NCBI GenBank assembly: GCA_002798255.1
Contig: NWQQ01000014.1
Span: forward strand, 1-64,000
Reading direction: 5' to 3'
Length of the DNA stretch: 64,000 nt
Source of the DNA: Lysobacteraceae bacterium NML95-0200
GTDB taxonomy: Bacteria > Pseudomonadota > Gammaproteobacteria > Xanthomonadales > Xanthomonadaceae
The notes below the pieces were generated by a model that was not told the origin of the DNA, did no database searches, and saw only the letters and a program-made list of their open reading frames with translations. Both the position numbers and the translations under genes were made by a program. This document shows positions 1 through 9,105 of the stretch, piece by piece (the stretch's first letter is position 1; each line of letters opens with the position of its first letter).

Positions 1-1
1 C

Positions 2-128
2 CTGTCCCGTGATTACGAACGATTGCCGGACGTGCTGGGGGGATTGCACTTTGTGGTCTTCGCCATTCTCATGTTACCCAATGCCATGCCCTTGATTCGA
101 TTGGCACAAAGTTCATAACACGCTCTAA
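2..128 (+). mobile_element. 3' end of an IS5-family-like insertion sequence
   Basis: Reading from base 2 gives 38 residues ending at a TAA at 116-118. The peptide begins LSRDYERLP and continues with LHFVVFAIL, the typical C-terminus of IS5-type DDE transposases, which catalyse cut-and-paste transposition. The rest of the element lies outside the window. The bases from about 99 to 128 (ending ACACGCTCTA) are probably the right terminal inverted repeat, but the left end is not available to prove this. The nearest gene, a LysR regulator, ends 48 bases after the transposase stop. Confidence 0.75.
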
Positions 129-165
129 GCAAAGCTGACGGTGGCTGGTGATGTGCTTGCCAATA

Positions 166-1056
166 TCATGCGGGCTGAGTAACAGGGCTTGATAGCGAGC
201 CTACTGGCACTTCAGCCAGTGCCTGCGCCAAAAAATCCGCCACGGCGCGCACGGCGGGGGAGCGGCGTACATCTTCGTGCATGACCAGGTAGAGCTGTTC
301 CTCAAGCACTTCCGGTGTTTGCTCGCGCACGGCCACGGGCTTGAGGTCATCGGACGGGGTAACAAAAAAGTCCGGCAACAATCCCACGCCCATGTCTTCC
401 ATCAGGCATTGTTTGATGAGCAAAAAGTCGTTGCATTCCAGTGCCGGGGCTTGTTGGCCGATGATTTGCCGCGCCCAGCGTCCCTGATGGCCACTGGCTG
501 GAATCAATACAAAGCGCCAGTCCTGGCGAGGGCGGCGCAGGTGAGAGGGGCTTGCGTAAAAACCGAAGCGCAGGACACGCAGGCGGCGGATGACCAAATC
601 GTTTTGTGTGGGGCGCACCAGGCGCAGGGCGATATCGGCCTGACACGCGTGCAGGTCGCTGAGGCGGGCTTCGGCTTGCAGCACCAGGCGGATGTGTGGC
701 TGCTGTCTGGCAAAGGCGGCCAGTTGCTCGGCATTGAGCAGGTTGCGCAATACCAGCGGCGGTGCGGATACCACCACGCGCGCCTGCATTTCGCCCGCGC
801 CGCGCGCCATGCGTTGCAGGCTGTGGATGTCCTTAGCCAGCTCCTGTGCATGGGCGTGGATGCGCCTGCCGTCCTTGGTGAGCAGATAGCGTTTGCCGAT
901 GCGGTCAAACAGGAGCAGGCCGAGGCTGGATTCCAGTTGCGCCACGCGGCGTGCCACGGTGCTGTGCTGTACGCCGAGAGTCTCGGCTGCCGCGCTCAGG
1001 GTTTGTCGCTCCACCAGCGTGACGAAATATTGCAGGTCGTTCCAGTCCAGGGGCAT
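166..1056 (-). CDS. LysR-family transcriptional regulator
   Basis: A 296-residue DNA-binding regulator of the LysR family. The start is the ATG at 1056 (MPLDWNDLQYF), which places the winged helix-turn-helix at about residues 4-62 as the family requires; the open frame continues 61 codons further upstream with no family resemblance. The C-terminal two thirds is the effector-binding domain. It is transcribed away from the DUF2798 gene at 1199, a common arrangement in which the LysR protein controls its divergent neighbour. The shared spacer holds a small palindrome, GGCA-N5-TGCC, at 1090-1102, which could be part of an operator. The ligand cannot be deduced. Confidence 0.9.
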   Translation of the reverse strand: MPLDWNDLQYFVTLVERQTLSAAAETLGVQHSTVARRVAQLESSLGLLLFDRIGKRYLLTKDGRRIHAHAQELAKDIHSLQRMARGAGEMQARVVVSAPPLVLRNLLNAEQLAAFARQQPHIRLVLQAEARLSDLHACQADIALRLVRPTQNDLVIRRLRVLRFGFYASPSHLRRPRQDWRFVLIPASGHQGRWARQIIGQQAPALECNDFLLIKQCLMEDMGVGLLPDFFVTPSDDLKPVAVREQTPEVLEEQLYLVMHEDVRRSPAVRAVADFLAQALAEVPVGSLSSPVTQPA

Positions 1057-1198
1057 TTCAATGCTTTGTGATGGGATTGTGCATGGATAGGCAGTGATTG
1101 CCCGTTCAAGGGGTTTTATTCGATGAGTTGTCCGTGGAAACTGTGCATCCCGTAGCGGCCAGTGTGCAAGGCCAGCTGCTTGCCCCACAAGAAATCCC

Positions 1199-1429
1199 AT
1201 GAAAAAAATTCCGAGCAAATACAGCGGTATCGTCTTCACCTTTTATGCCACGGCGCTGATGGCTTTCATCATGAGTGCGTTTTTGGTGGCGTTCAATACC
1301 GGTATCGACAGTGGCTGGCCGCTGCGTACCTTGCGTGCCTATGCACTGGCCTGGCCGCTGGCATTTGTGAGCCTGCTCAGCATCCGGCCGCTGGTGCTGA
1401 AGCTGGTGGCTTGGACAACGCAAGCTTGA
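1199..1429 (+). CDS. DUF2798 family small membrane protein
   Basis: A 76-residue protein with two hydrophobic segments (about residues 10-32 and 45-70) and the motif MAFIMSAFLVAFNTG typical of DUF2798 proteins. These are short inner-membrane proteins of unknown function, often encoded next to a divergent LysR gene as here. Its stop is followed at once by the palindromic repeat at 1430, so the 3' end of the mRNA probably folds into that hairpin. Confidence 0.85.
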   Translation: MKKIPSKYSGIVFTFYATALMAFIMSAFLVAFNTGIDSGWPLRTLRAYALAWPLAFVSLLSIRPLVLKLVAWTTQA

Positions 1430-1588
1430 GAGCCTGTTCAAAATCTCCATTGCGGCCGTTTTTCGGCTGAACCGCGCCTTGCGGTGTTGGAAATCCTTAC
1501 AAGGTGTCTAACCTTGCAAGGATTTCCGCCTTACATGCACGATTTTTTCCTCGAAAAACGGCTACACAAGAAGATTATGAACAGGCTC
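1430..1588. repeat. Palindromic intergenic repeat, family A, copy 1
   Basis: A 159-bp element that is nearly its own reverse complement. The outer 17 bases (1430-1446, starting GAGCCTGTTCA) match the reverse complement of 1572-1588 with one mismatch. Inner arms GCCGTTTTTCG and CGAAAAACGGC, and a central GGAAATCCTT/AAGGATTTCC pair, also match. The whole element can fold into one long hairpin. A second copy lies at 57414-57521. It encodes no credible protein and has the structure of a MITE or a large REP-like element. It starts one base after the DUF2798 stop. Confidence 0.85.
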
Positions 1589-1720
1589 CGAGGAAAAAGC
1601 GTATGCCTGTATGACAGGGAGGGAATGTCATGCAAGCCTGGGTTCACTGGCAGCACTGCCGATTGACATGCTTTTGACCTGCAACAGGCATTATTGGCTT
1701 TCAATCCCAAGGAGCGTCGC

Positions 1721-1975
1721 ATGCCCAACCATAGCCCCGAATTCATCGACCAGTGTGCAAGTTTTACCGATTTGTTCCTGCAACTTGGCTTGCCCAGCAG
1801 CCCCGAGGCGATTGCCGATTTCATCGCCGAGCATCGCCCACTCGCAGGCGATGTGCTGCTGGCTGATGCGCCATTCTGGAATGAGGGGCAGGCGCAGTTC
1901 ATCCGTGAGCAAAAGCGCATGGACGAGCCGCCGTGGACGATTCTCATCGACCAGCTAAGCGAGGCGCTGCGCTGA
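1721..1975 (+). CDS. DUF2789 domain-containing protein
   Basis: An 84-residue soluble protein of the DUF2789 family, recognised from LFLQLGLPSS, the LLADAPFWNE motif and the C-terminal ILIDQLSEALR. The start at 1721 is preceded by a clear AAGGAG ribosome binding site; the frame is open nine codons further upstream but without such a site. The function of the family is unknown. It is a single gene between the palindromic repeat and the amidinotransferase-fold gene. Confidence 0.85.
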   Translation: MPNHSPEFIDQCASFTDLFLQLGLPSSPEAIADFIAEHRPLAGDVLLADAPFWNEGQAQFIREQKRMDEPPWTILIDQLSEALR

Positions 1976-2103
1976 GTTTGCGTGGTCATATGTCAAAATT
2001 CCGCTGCCGGGCGTGCATACGCAATGTGTGCGCTCTCCGGCAGCCTATGTATTTCATTCAGCAGCCAAATGAATACGAATCCAGGCTGGATGCCTCATGC
2101 CCC

Positions 2104-3030
2104 ATGAAGACTCAAGAAGCCAATATGCTGACCCGCAATCTTTCCGAATTTTTCAACTATGCCCGCAGCTTGCCCACCGATTTTGGGCCTGCCACGGCGC
2201 GCGCGGTATTTCTGGTGGCGCCCGACGGTTTTGCCCGTGCGCTGGAATCTGCCAGTGACAATCACTACATGGCCGAGGATGGCTTTGATGCGCAGCAGGC
2301 CTCGCAGCAGCATCGCCAGTTGCAGCGTGCCATCAGCCAGGTGGTGCCGGCCATTTGCTTCAGCGGCAATCCGGATACCCCCGATGCGCTATTTCCCAAC
2401 AATGTATTTGGCACAGTTCATGGAAGGGTGGTGATTGGCCGGATGCGTCATCCGGTACGTCAGCGCGAGGCGCAGCGCAGCGATATCCGCAGTTTTTTCA
2501 CTGATATTCTGGGCTATCAGCAGATTGACCTTGACCGTCAGCCGCACCCCTGTGAGCTGACTGGTGCCTTGGTGATTGACCGTGCCCGGGGGCTGGGCTT
2601 TATCGGGCTTTCCGAGCGTTGCGATGAAGAAGGCGCGCGGTTGATGCACGAGGCCTTTGGGCTGCGCGCCTCACTGATGTTTGACCTGGCCTCCGGGGAA
2701 TATCACACCAATGTGGTGCTCTCCATCCTGGCAGGTCGCGCTGCGGTAGTTTGCCCGGCAGGTTTTGCCGCGCCGGAAGTGGCCAAGGCCATTGCCGGGT
2801 TTTATCCGCATGCGCTGCATTGCGATGCCGCTGAGCACGCCGGTTTTGTCGGCAATTGCATCGCGCTTTCGCCAGGCAGTGTATGGATGAGCGCCCGTGC
2901 TGATGCCGCGCTGCGTGCAGAAAGTCGTGCCACGCTGGCCGCCGCTGATTTTGAAGTGCGCTCGGTGGCGCTGGATGCCATCGAAGCGGGCGGTGGCTCG
3001 TTGCGTTGCTGTATTGGCGAAATCTATTGA
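2104..3030 (+). CDS. Arginine deiminase-related (amidinotransferase-fold) hydrolase
   Basis: About 308 residues of the guanidino-group modifying superfamily (arginine deiminase, dimethylarginase, succinylarginine dihydrolase). Visible motifs are LFPNNVFGT near the N-terminal third, EYHTNVVLS carrying the catalytic histidine, and GGGSLRCCIGEI at the C-terminus carrying the nucleophilic cysteine. The overall pattern resembles the CtlX-type branch linked to arginine/citrulline metabolism, but the substrate is not proved. The start could be 2104 (MKTQEAN) or 2125 (MLTRNLS); the frame is open upstream into the preceding gene, which excludes the longest form. Confidence 0.8.
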   Translation: MKTQEANMLTRNLSEFFNYARSLPTDFGPATARAVFLVAPDGFARALESASDNHYMAEDGFDAQQASQQHRQLQRAISQVVPAICFSGNPDTPDALFPNNVFGTVHGRVVIGRMRHPVRQREAQRSDIRSFFTDILGYQQIDLDRQPHPCELTGALVIDRARGLGFIGLSERCDEEGARLMHEAFGLRASLMFDLASGEYHTNVVLSILAGRAAVVCPAGFAAPEVAKAIAGFYPHALHCDAAEHAGFVGNCIALSPGSVWMSARADAALRAESRATLAAADFEVRSVALDAIEAGGGSLRCCIGEIY

Positions 3031-3037
3031 AGAACAG

Positions 3038-3166
3038 GCTGAATAACGTCTTCCTGGCGTTGCCAGCCTGCGCCAAGTCCGGACTTGGCGTACGCAAATC
3101 CATCAGCTGCATGATGGGTTCGTGACGGGGCTCCATGAGCAGCGGGGAGCCTCTACATATTCAGAA
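3038..3166 (+). repeat. Intergenic repeat, family B, copy 1
   Basis: A roughly 130-bp element running from CTGAATAACG to ACATATTCAG, so its ends form a short terminal inverted repeat (CTGAATA/TATTCAG). It contains the palindrome CCAAGTCCGGACTTGG. It matches along its length, in opposite orientation, the element at 54952-55102 and in part the one at 55637-55718. The structure suggests a MITE-like element. It lies just after the amidinotransferase-fold gene and carries no gene of its own. Confidence 0.8.
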
Positions 3167-3268
3167 GCCCCCAAAAACACACGCCCCCGTATTTTTGCGG
3201 TGCAGCGTGCAGGCTGAATGCTTGTTAATTAACCTGAACTTGCTTCCGACGTGGGGGAGGGAGCACTA

Positions 3269-3305
3269 GCCCGTCAGCGTCCTCCTAGCTGGCGGGCTTT
3301 TTTTA
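3269..3305 (+). terminator. Rho-independent terminator before glnE
   Basis: A 10-bp stem with one G-T pair (GCCCGTCAGC with GCTGGCGGGC, loop of nine bases) followed by a run of seven T. It could end transcription of the upstream gene or of a small RNA from the 3170-3270 stretch, which holds no ORF but does hold a GGGGGAGG tract that can pair with the CCTCCT in the terminator loop. Confidence 0.8.
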
Positions 3306-3362
3306 TGTGCTGCCCGATGGCCGGTTATTGGAAAGGGCTTTGAGCCTGCCGTAAGCGCGTGC

Positions 3363-6131
3363 ATGATGCGCAGCATGAATGCCCAACACCTTTTGACTGC
3401 CCTCGCCGAACGCGCGCAAACCCGTCTGGGTTGCGACGATGCGCGTATTGCGGATATTGCACGCATCAGTGACTTTGCCATCGACACTCTGGCGCGGCAG
3501 CCGCAATTGCTGGCTCAGCTCTTGGCGGATGATGGTGCGCAGCGCATCGGCGCGCCGCAGCTTGTAGCGGAGAACCGCAGTGACTGGAGCCTTCTGTTGC
3601 GCCGTTATCGCGCGGCAGAGTCCACCCGGCTGATTTGGCGTGATGCCCTGGGGCTGGCCTCGGTAGAAGCAGTGTTGCATGATGCAACGGTACTTGCCGA
3701 AACCTGTTTGCAGCTTGCGCTTGCCGCACTGGAGAGCGAGTTTATCGCCCGGCATGGCGTAGTGCGCGATGCGCAGGGTAATGCGGTGCGGCTGGTGGTT
3801 TTTGGCTTGGGCAAACTGGGGGGCGGCGAGCTTAATTTCAGCTCTGATATTGATTTGGTCTATGGCTACGCCGAGGAGGGCGAGAGTGACGGCGCCCGCA
3901 GCCTGCCTGCCGAAACCTACTTCATGCGCCTGGGGCAGCAGCTTGCCAAATTGCTGGATGAAGTGAGCGCCGAAGGTTTTTGTCATCGCGTCGATTTGCG
4001 GCTGCGCCCGTATGGCAATGCCGGACGGCTGGCCTGGTCATTCAATGCGCTTGAGCAATATTTCCAGCGCGAAGGCCGCGACTGGGAGCGTTATGCCTGG
4101 CAGAAGGCGCGTCCGGTGGCGGGCGATATCGGGGCAGGCGAGGCATTTTTGCAGCAGATAAAGCCGTTCATTTATCGCCGTTATCTGGACTTTGGCGCCT
4201 TGCAGGGCTTGCGTGAAATGAAGGCGCTGATTCGCGCCGATGTGGCGCGCAAAGACCGCGCTGATGACATCAAGCGTGGCACTGGCGGCATCCGCGAAAT
4301 CGAGTTTTTGGTGCAGGCGCTGCAATTGATTCGCGCCGGGCGCGAGACGGCTTTGCAGTGCCGTGGCCTGCTGCCTTCGCTGGCGGCGCTGATTGATGCC
4401 GGGCAAATCCGCCGCGATACCGGCAAGCGGCTGCGCCAGCATTATCTTGAGCTGCGCCGGGTGGAAAACCGCCTGCAAATGCTGCGCGATGCGCAGACTC
4501 ATGAATTGCCGCAACAGGCTGATGAGCAAACCCGGCTGGCTGTGGGGCTGGGTTTTGAGAATTGGCCTGAATTTCTGGCCGGGTTGAACAGGCTGCGAGC
4601 AGAAGTTTCTGCGGAATTTGATGCCCTGCTTGCCGAACGGAAAAAGCAGCCACAACCGGATGCGCTGAAAAACTATTGGCAATGCTTGCCTGACACCGGT
4701 GATGCGGCGGCGCTGGCAGCAGCGGGCTTTGCCGAGGCCGAAGAACTCGATGCCCGCCTGCGTGACCTGTTGCGTGGCGCGGCAGCCAGGCAAAGCTCGG
4801 ATATTGGCCGCGCCCGGCTGGACCGGGTGATGCCGATGCTGATTGCCGCCTGCGCCGCCTCATCGCAGCCCGATGCCGCCCTGCGCCGGGTGCTGAGTCT
4901 GGTACAGAACATCCTGCGGCGCAGCAGTTATCTGGTATTGCTCGATGAGCAGCCGCAGGCATTGAAACGGCTGGTGGATGCGCTCTCGCGCAGCGCCTTG
5001 CTGGGTGAGCGTCTGGCGCAGTATCCGCTGCTGCTGGATGAACTGCTGGACAGCCGCACTGCCGAGCCGTTGCCCAATGCTGCTGGCATGCACAAGGCCT
5101 GCCAGCGTGCGGTGCACGAGGTGGGCGATGACATTGAAAGCGCGCTGCGGCGGCTTAATGAAACCCGGCAGGCGATCAGCTTCCGCATTGCGCTGGCGAC
5201 CCTGGATAATCGGCAAAGCGCCAGCCAGAGTGCCCGGCAACTGGCCTGGCTGGCTGATGCGGTGGTGGCGCAGGTGCTGGAGATGACCCGCAAAGAGCTT
5301 GAACAAGCGCATGGACAGGTGCCCGGTGCGCAGTTTGCCGTCGTGGGCTATGGCAGCCTGGGCGGGTGTGAACTGGGGTTTGGTTCCGACCTTGATCTGG
5401 TGTTTCTCTTTGATGCTGCGCCGGATGCCGAATCCGATGGGCGCCGCCCACTGGATGCGCAGCGCTGGTTTGCGCGCCTTGCACAGAAAATCGTCGGCTA
5501 TCTGCAGACTGCGACCGCTGCCGGTCGGCTGTTTGATGTGGATGTGCGCCTGCGCCCGGATGGCAGCAAGGCGATGCTGGTTTCAAGCCTGGAGAGCTTT
5601 GCCCGCTATCAGCATGAGCGTGCCTGGACCTGGGAGAAACAAGCCCTGGTGCGCGCCCGCTGCGTGGCAGGAGATGCGGCATTGCGAGAGAAGTTTGATG
5701 CAATCCGTGCCGAAGTTTTGGGTGCAGCGCGCGATGCCCAGACCCTGCGGCAGGAAGTAATGCAGATGCGCGAAAAAATGCGCACCGAGCTGGACCGCAG
5801 CCATGCCGCCCAATTGGACATCAAACAAGGCGTGGGCGGCCTGGTGGATATCGAGTTTCTGCTGCAATATCTGGTGCTGCGCCATGCAAACACGGTGCCT
5901 GCGCTTGTGGCATTGCGCGAGAGCGCACAATTGATAACGGCGCTTGCAGAGTGCGCAGTTCTACCCGCAGAGGATGCCCGAAGCCTGCAACAGGCGCACG
6001 AAGTTTTGCTGGAAACCGGCTTGCGTTGCACGCTGGATCGCAGAAAACGCATGGCCGCGCATGATGAGCGTGCCGCGATGGCGGCAGCGACTGATGTGGC
6101 AGGGTTATGGAATCAAGTTCTGGCGGAGTGA
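3363..6131 (+). CDS. glnE: Bifunctional glutamine synthetase adenylyltransferase / adenylyl-removing enzyme
   Basis: A 922-residue cytoplasmic enzyme (E. coli GlnE has about 946) that adds AMP to, or removes it from, glutamine synthetase in response to PII and glutamine. Both nucleotidyltransferase domains are visible: the N-terminal deadenylylase half has [18 protein letters not shown] at about residues 150-170, and the C-terminal adenylylase half has [18 protein letters not shown] at about 660-680. The start may be 3363, 3366 or 3375; none has a strong ribosome binding site. It is a single gene, followed by convergent genes. Confidence 0.97.
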   Translation: MMRSMNAQHLLTALAERAQTRLGCDDARIADIARISDFAIDTLARQPQLLAQLLADDGAQRIGAPQLVAENRSDWSLLLRRYRAAESTRLIWRDALGLASVEAVLHDATVLAETCLQLALAALESEFIARHGVVRDAQGNAVRLVVFGLGKLGGGELNFSSDIDLVYGYAEEGESDGARSLPAETYFMRLGQQLAKLLDEVSAEGFCHRVDLRLRPYGNAGRLAWSFNALEQYFQREGRDWERYAWQKARPVAGDIGAGEAFLQQIKPFIYRRYLDFGALQGLREMKALIRADVARKDRADDIKRGTGGIREIEFLVQALQLIRAGRETALQCRGLLPSLAALIDAGQIRRDTGKRLRQHYLELRRVENRLQMLRDAQTHELPQQADEQTRLAVGLGFENWPEFLAGLNRLRAEVSAEFDALLAERKKQPQPDALKNYWQCLPDTGDAAALAAAGFAEAEELDARLRDLLRGAAARQSSDIGRARLDRVMPMLIAACAASSQPDAALRRVLSLVQNILRRSSYLVLLDEQPQALKRLVDALSRSALLGERLAQYPLLLDELLDSRTAEPLPNAAGMHKACQRAVHEVGDDIESALRRLNETRQAISFRIALATLDNRQSASQSARQLAWLADAVVAQVLEMTRKELEQAHGQVPGAQFAVVGYGSLGGCELGFGSDLDLVFLFDAAPDAESDGRRPLDAQRWFARLAQKIVGYLQTATAAGRLFDVDVRLRPDGSKAMLVSSLESFARYQHERAWTWEKQALVRARCVAGDAALREKFDAIRAEVLGAARDAQTLRQEVMQMREKMRTELDRSHAAQLDIKQGVGGLVDIEFLLQYLVLRHANTVPALVALRESAQLITALAECAVLPAEDARSLQQAHEVLLETGLRCTLDRRKRMAAHDERAAMAAATDVAGLWNQVLAE

Positions 6132-6132
6132 A

Positions 6133-6579
6133 TCAGCCCGGTGCCAGCCAATTGAATGGTGGCCAGGGCAGATTGCGGGCGAGCCAGTAGCCGCTCAACA
6201 GATACAGCCAGAGCCTGGGATTGCCGGCAATACGGCGAAAGCCCGCTAATTGTGGCGGGTTCCAGCCAGCCGCCGAAAGGCTCATCAAAGCCACCACCGG
6301 CAGGCTGATGACCAACAGCGGGTTCATCGCCATGGCTGTGGGTATATCGCCATGTACCAGGGCATGCAGGCAACGGGTACTGCCACAGCCAGGGCAATAA
6401 ATGCCGGTAATGAGCGAAAACGGACAGCCCGGCAACGGGTTGCCGGGCTGGTTGGGGTCAACATGGCGCAAAACAAACGTAGCAAGCGCTGCCCCGCTGA
6501 CAAGCAAGGCAGTGGGGAGCCAGCGCAGACTCGGGCGCGTATTGGGCAAATCAGGCGCCTGTAGCACCGGCAAAGGCAC
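6133..6579 (-). CDS. DUF2752 family membrane protein
   Basis: About 148 residues with three hydrophobic segments and the family signature IYCPGCGSTRC near the middle. DUF2752 proteins are small membrane proteins of unknown function. The start is uncertain: GTG or TTG codons at 6582, 6579 and 6567 all fit and all overlap the end of the upstream dispanin-like gene, which suggests translational coupling. The two genes often occur together. The 3' end lies one base from the glnE stop, on the opposite strand. Confidence 0.8.
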   Translation of the reverse strand: MPLPVLQAPDLPNTRPSLRWLPTALLVSGAALATFVLRHVDPNQPGNPLPGCPFSLITGIYCPGCGSTRCLHALVHGDIPTAMAMNPLLVISLPVVALMSLSAAGWNPPQLAGFRRIAGNPRLWLYLLSGYWLARNLPWPPFNWLAPG

Positions 6580-6820
6580 CAATCATGCCGAGAACGAAAT
6601 AAATCAGAATGAGCGCGATGCCCACACCCGCAGAAATCATCGCCCACTTTTTGGCATTGTCCGAAGCCTGCTGCGCAGCGGCGTAATCACCGGCGGCAAC
6701 AAGACCATCCACTTTGGCTGCATGCACGATGGATACGATGCCCAGCGGCAAGCAGCAGAACAGGGTGGACAGAATGGCCCAAATCAGGTTGTTGGGGATT
6801 GGGTTTTGAGCAGTATTCAT
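6551..6820 (-). CDS. CD225/dispanin family membrane protein
   Basis: An 89-residue protein with the arrangement of the CD225/dispanin (interferon-induced transmembrane-like) family: an N-terminal helix ending in FCCLPLGIVSIVHA, a short loop with AKVDGLVAAGDYAAA, and a second transmembrane helix (about residues 60-83). The bacterial members are inner-membrane proteins without an assigned role. It is the first gene of a two-gene unit with DUF2752 and is preceded by an AAGGAAAT ribosome binding site. Confidence 0.85.
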   Translation of the reverse strand: MNTAQNPIPNNLIWAILSTLFCCLPLGIVSIVHAAKVDGLVAAGDYAAAQQASDNAKKWAMISAGVGIALILIYFVLGMIGAFAGATGA

Positions 6821-6911
6821 TGGATTTCCTTGAGGTTGAAAGAAGCGGGTTCAGCAAATGTTAACAGCTACACCGCTGACCAGCTATCAAGCATCAGCTT
6901 GTCATTTCTGA

Positions 6912-7060
6912 AAGCGCAGATGCAGAGCCTGCCGGGGGGAGCAGGCAAGACCTGAGCGGCTTGTGGGCAAAGTTGTGGGCGCGACTTCGCACACAGGATT
7001 TGTTGTCATTCTGTACAAGCGTAAGCGCAGTTGCAGAATCTGCCGGGTGTTTCCGGCAAG
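6912..7060. repeat. Pair of imperfect 38-bp direct repeats
   Basis: The segment 6912-6949 and the segment 7023-7060 share the layout AAGCGCAG-TGCAGA-CTGCCGGG and end in GGCAAG. The second copy contains a small hairpin (TGCCGG/CCGGCA at 7041-7058). They lie in the 270-bp gap between the dispanin-like gene and the 3' end of the MFS-acyltransferase gene, which otherwise holds nothing recognisable. Confidence 0.5.
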
Positions 7061-7091
7061 GCCAGTGCGCCTGTGAACAGCTGCTCGGACG

Positions 7092-9002
7092 CTAAACCGC
7101 ATCGCCGCGCAAGTCGCGCACGATGGCTTCCAGTTCGGCGGCGCTGGTTGTTGCACCATCCACAGGCGAGCCTGCCACTACATCCACTCGCGCGCGAAGG
7201 CGGCGCGGCAGGCGCATCCGGCCAAGGCGCGAGTCGCGGCGGCTCCACATGCTCGCCCACATGCCGCGCAGTGCCAGCGGAATGACCGGCACCGGGCGGC
7301 GGGCGAGGATTTTTTCAACGCCTGATTTGAACGGCGCGATTTCGCCATCGCGGGTCAGTGCCCCTTCCGGGAAAATACATACCACTTCGCCCGCGGCCAG
7401 TGCCGCGTCGATTTCATCAAAGGCGGCCAGCATCAATGCCCGATTCTCGCGTGCGCCGGCAATCGGGATGGCGCGGGCAACGCGGAAAATCCAGTTCATG
7501 AAGGGAATCTGGAAAATCTTGTAATACATCACAAAGCGCACCGGGCGCTTGATACTGGCCGAGAGAATCAGCGCATCCATATAGCTGACATGGTTGCAGA
7601 CAACCAGCGCCGCGCCTTCTTCGGGGATATTGTCTTCGACCTTGTGGCTGCGGATACGGTAGAAAAAGCCAAGCATCAGCCAGACCACAAAGCGCATGGC
7701 AAATTCCGGCACGATGCTGAAAATCCACAGGCTCACCAGCAGGTTGGCGATGGCAAGCGCAAGAAAGACTTGCGGAATCGTCCAGCCCAGCACCTGCTGC
7801 ACAAACAACCCGGTGCCCGCAGCGGCGACGATGAACAGTGAGTTCTGGATATTCAGCCCGGCAATCACCCGGGAAAGCTCATCGGCCGGGGTGCGGCTTT
7901 GAATCAGTGCAAACAGTGGCACCACGAAAAACCCGGTGAACATGCCGATGGCCAGCAGGTCGATGCTGATGCGCAGGCTGCCCGGCTGCGCTGCAAACTC
8001 ACCGATACCAAGGCCGCCGATGGGCGCGGCACCGCTGCGGGCAAAGTACAAGTCCAGCATGAAGGCGCTCACCCCCAGCGCCCCCAGTGGCACCAGCCCC
8101 AACTCCACCCGGCGGCCAGAGAGCTTTTCGCACAATATCGAACCCAACCCGGTGCCGACTGAAAACAACCCCAATGCCAGCAGATACAGCGATTGCGCGC
8201 CGCCCAGATTGAGTTCTGCATAGCCGGGCAATTGCGAGGTAATGACCGTGCCGATGAACCAGAACCAGGACACGCCGAGGATGCTGTTGCGCACCGCCAG
8301 CTGCTTGCGGGTCAGACGCATGATGGCCAGTGACTCGGAGAGTGGGTTGGGATTGATGCGCAAGTCCGGCGCACCAGCGGCCACTTGCGGGATAAAGCCG
8401 CTTACAAAACGGCCAAGCACTGCCAGGCTAACCACCGCTGCGGCGGCAAGATAGGGCCCCTGATGGTGAGCGATGAGGAAAATGCCGCCGCCTGCCAGCA
8501 TCCCGGAGAGGATGGAAATACTGGTGCCCATTTCGACCAAGCCATTGCCGCCGGTCAGCTCCTCGCGGCGCAGCACGCCCGGCAGGATGGAATACTTCAC
8601 CGGGCCAAACAGCGTGGACTGCACCCCGGTCAGAAACAGCGCCCCCAGCAAGACCGGCATGTTGTGCAGCACAAAGCCCAGTGCCGCCAGCGACATGATG
8701 AAGATTTCCATGGTGGTGGTGATGCGCACCAGCCGGGATTTTTCCAGTTTTTCGGCAATCTGGCCTGCCAGCGCGGAAAACAGAAAATACGGCAGGATGA
8801 AAATCGCCGGCGCCAGATTGGTGTACAGCGAGCGATCTTCGGCTGACACCCCCATCCAGAACAGCAGCGCGATGATTGCCTGCCGGTACACATTGTCATT
8901 GAAGGCGCCGAGGCACTGCACCAAAAAGAACGGCAAAAAACGCTTTTGCCCCAACAGCGCGAATTGCGAGCGCGTGGGCTTGAAATCGGGAGAGTTGGAC
9001 AT
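7092..9002 (-). CDS. MFS transporter fused to a PlsC-type acyltransferase
   Basis: A 636-residue inner-membrane protein. Residues 1-420 are a major facilitator transporter of the LplT lysophospholipid-transporter type (AFNDNVYRQ near the first helix). Residues about 430-636 are a PlsC/LPLAT acyltransferase with the HX4D motif NHVSYMD and FPEGALTRDG. This suggests import and re-acylation of lysophospholipids by one polypeptide. Larger relatives also carry an acyl-ACP synthetase (AMP-binding) domain; here the protein stops after the acyltransferase. The start at 9002 (MSNSPDF) has a GAGGA ribosome binding site; a longer start at 9044 is less likely. Confidence 0.9.
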   Translation of the reverse strand: MSNSPDFKPTRSQFALLGQKRFLPFFLVQCLGAFNDNVYRQAIIALLFWMGVSAEDRSLYTNLAPAIFILPYFLFSALAGQIAEKLEKSRLVRITTTMEIFIMSLAALGFVLHNMPVLLGALFLTGVQSTLFGPVKYSILPGVLRREELTGGNGLVEMGTSISILSGMLAGGGIFLIAHHQGPYLAAAAVVSLAVLGRFVSGFIPQVAAGAPDLRINPNPLSESLAIMRLTRKQLAVRNSILGVSWFWFIGTVITSQLPGYAELNLGGAQSLYLLALGLFSVGTGLGSILCEKLSGRRVELGLVPLGALGVSAFMLDLYFARSGAAPIGGLGIGEFAAQPGSLRISIDLLAIGMFTGFFVVPLFALIQSRTPADELSRVIAGLNIQNSLFIVAAAGTGLFVQQVLGWTIPQVFLALAIANLLVSLWIFSIVPEFAMRFVVWLMLGFFYRIRSHKVEDNIPEEGAALVVCNHVSYMDALILSASIKRPVRFVMYYKIFQIPFMNWIFRVARAIPIAGARENRALMLAAFDEIDAALAAGEVVCIFPEGALTRDGEIAPFKSGVEKILARRPVPVIPLALRGMWASMWSRRDSRLGRMRLPRRLRARVDVVAGSPVDGATTSAAELEAIVRDLRGDAV

Positions 9003-9105
9003 GCAGTCCTCACATGATCTGCATTGCTGATTGAGCGATGGCAAAGCCGCAAGTCAGAACAGGGCGATAGCCATTCAGGCGCGCCCTGCCTGTGGAGCAT
9101 TGAAA

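Noticed and set aside
2600-3136. 178-codon minus-strand ORF spanning the end of the amidinotransferase gene and repeat B
   Set aside because: It begins in the repeat and continues antisense to a motif-bearing gene; it is a by-product of the repeat.
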